A stretch of 35,668 bases of DNA from contig NZ_HF536772.1 of assembly GCF_000312665.1 (NCBI RefSeq), forward strand, positions 878,817-914,484. Direction: 5' to 3'. Origin of the DNA: Rhizobium mesoamericanum STM3625 (GTDB lineage: Bacteria > Pseudomonadota > Alphaproteobacteria > Rhizobiales > Rhizobiaceae). The notes beneath the pieces were generated by a model. That model was not told the DNA's origin. It made no database searches and saw nothing but the letters and a program-made list of their open reading frames with translations. Made by a program: the position numbers and the translations under genes. Below are positions 34,720-35,668 of this stretch, piece after piece (position 1 is the first letter of the stretch; each line of letters opens with the position of its first letter).

Positions 34720-34737
34720 TTTCTATTATAGTAGAAA
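34720..34737. promoter_or_regulatory. palindrome in the leader of the XRE-cupin gene
   Basis: TTTCTATTATAGTAGAAA has perfect six-base arms (TTTCTA / TAGAAA) and an A/T-rich centre resembling a -10 box (TATTAT or TATAGT). It lies 14 bases before the preferred GTG start of the regulator, a typical place for an autoregulatory operator. Confidence 0.5.
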
Positions 34738-34750
34738 ACAGGATCTGACG

Positions 34751-35317
34751 GTGGAACAGGAACTCGAAAAGGCGATTGCCATTCGCATTCGCAAGCTCCG
34801 GCTGCAGAAAAAATTGACCCTGGAGGACCTCGCCAGCGCTTCGGGTGTCAGCCGCGCAATGATCTCGCGTATAGAACGTGGCGAGGCGAGTCCGACAGCG
34901 TCGCTGCTCGCACGGGTATGCGCAGCGCTGGGCTTATCGCTTTCCGCATTTTTTGCGGAGGAGGGAGAGGTCTCGCCGCTGTCGCGTCGCCAGCAGCAGC
35001 AGGTCTGGCGAGATCCGGAGACGGGCTACATCAGGCGTTCCGTCTCGCCGCCGGGCACCGCTTCCGATGTCGACATCGTCGACGTTGAATTCCCGCCCGG
35101 CAGCCGCGTCAGTTTCCCTCCGCATGCGGCAAGCAGCGGCATGACCCAGCATATCTGGCTGTTCGATGGCGAGATGGAAATGACAACAGGCGATAGCGTG
35201 TATCGTCTTTTGCCTGGCGACTGTCTGTTCATGCCGGTCGGTGAAGGCCATGTTTTTCATAACCCCGGCAACATTCCCGCCCGCTATTGCGTCGTGCTCG
35301 ACCGGCGCGGGCGCTAA
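34751..35317 (+). CDS. XRE-cupin transcriptional regulator
   Basis: A 188-residue regulator. The N-terminal helix-turn-helix (about residues 8-62) contains IRKLRLQKKLTLEDLASASG and VSRAMISRIERGEASPTASLL. The C-terminal cupin (about 110-180) contains WLFDGEMEMTTGDSVYRLLPGDCLFMPVGEGHVFHNPG. Such proteins repress small metabolic operons and sense a small ligand in the cupin. I prefer the GTG at 34751, with AGGA seven bases upstream; the ATG at 34715 lacks a ribosome site and would place the palindrome inside the coding region. Its target is unknown; no partner gene follows before the insertion sequence. Confidence 0.85.
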   Translation: MEQELEKAIAIRIRKLRLQKKLTLEDLASASGVSRAMISRIERGEASPTASLLARVCAALGLSLSAFFAEEGEVSPLSRRQQQQVWRDPETGYIRRSVSPPGTASDVDIVDVEFPPGSRVSFPPHAASSGMTQHIWLFDGEMEMTTGDSVYRLLPGDCLFMPVGEGHVFHNPGNIPARYCVVLDRRGR

Positions 35318-35463
35318 TTCACTTCAGGAGGTGACATGAAAGAGGCCGCCTCTGGAGAGAACGGATCACTGAGATGCAGGTGATGATCGAGGGACAGTCA
35401 CGCTTCCAGCCTTGCGGCTTACCTTATTGGGGTTCGGAAAATCTCAACAAGGGAGTTGGAAGC

Positions 35464-35668
35464 ATGACCGCCTCTTATGAATACCATATCGGCGTCGACT
35501 ACCACAAATCCTACAGCCATCTGGTGGTGCAGGACAGCGGTGGCAAGACCCTGCGCTCTGGTCGGGTTAAGAACGATCGCGAGTCTCTGGGCGGGTTCCT
35601 GGAACGCTACCGCGAGAACTCGCATGCGGTTGTCGAGGCGACGCGCAACTGGATGGTGATCTACGATT
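35464..35668 (+). mobile_element. IS110 family transposase, 5' part (cut by window end)
   Basis: An open frame runs from ATG 35464 past the window edge (68 codons seen). It begins MTASYEYHIGVDYHKSYSHL and shows the DEDD (RuvC-like) nuclease start, with Asp12 in GVDYHK and Glu58 in HAVVEAT, as in IS110/IS1111 transposases. GGGAG lies upstream. Elements of this family lack obvious inverted repeats and use a structured RNA from their non-coding end to guide recombination, so the left boundary, somewhere in 35318-35463, cannot be fixed here. Whether the element is complete is unknown. Confidence 0.8.

Noticed and set aside
1..35668. CRISPR arrays and rRNA genes
   Set aside because: No regularly spaced direct repeats and no rRNA-like sequence were seen on reading through the window.

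Overview
The window looks like chromosomal DNA from a rhizobium-type alphaproteobacterium (Rhizobium, Ensifer or Agrobacterium relatives). Grounds: the LepA sequence follows the rhizobial pattern closely, the hydroxyproline catabolic cluster is laid out much like the hyp locus I remember from Sinorhizobium meliloti, and UdgX, a type IB topoisomerase, MgtC and a BacA/BclA-like transporter occur together. All assignments come from reading the sequence and from memory of protein families; no search was run.

Region 1 (1-7400) is a loose set of small and stress or DNA-maintenance genes: a small secreted protein, a DUF3008 protein, a 67-residue unknown, a UdgX-type uracil-DNA glycosylase, DNA topoisomerase IB, an MgtC/SapB membrane protein, a probable frameshifted small gene, a fused permease/ATPase of the BacA/BclA/YddA type, and a two-CBS-domain protein.

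Region 2 (7600-19410) is a hydroxyproline catabolic island. It holds a GntR/FCD regulator, a DapA-family pyrroline-4-hydroxy-2-carboxylate deaminase (HypD), a divergent Ldh2-family reductase, alpha-ketoglutarate semialdehyde dehydrogenase (HypH), a polar amino acid ABC importer (binding protein, two permeases, ATPase), a DadA-type FAD oxidoreductase, a fused aconitase X (cis-3-hydroxy-L-proline dehydratase) and a proline-racemase-superfamily enzyme. Two routes appear to meet here. A 4-hydroxyproline route goes from D-hydroxyproline oxidation through HypD and HypH to alpha-ketoglutarate. A 3-hydroxyproline route goes by dehydration to pyrroline-2-carboxylate and reduction to L-proline. Two families of repeated palindromic sites lie in its promoters (TTGTCGACAA, and ATAC-N5-GTAT), and rho-independent terminators delimit its units.

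Region 3 (19418-24868, minus strand) is a complete oligopeptide ABC importer (OppABCDF type) that converges on the hydroxyproline island; supply of hydroxyproline-containing peptides is a speculative link.

Region 4 (25455-32169) is a nucleotide-sugar cluster: glucose-1-phosphate cytidylyltransferase (RfbF), CDP-glucose 4,6-dehydratase (RfbG), a TylCIII/NovU-like C-methyltransferase, a CmcI-like protein, a NeuD-like acyltransferase, a perosamine-synthase-like aminotransferase and an RfbC-like epimerase. Together they could make a CDP-activated, C-methyl-branched, 4-(acyl)amino-6-deoxy sugar for surface polysaccharide. This combination is the best candidate here for an undescribed pathway.

Region 5 (32259-35668) holds a GFA-family protein, lepA, an XRE-cupin regulator with a palindrome in its leader, and the 5' part of an IS110-family transposase cut by the window end.
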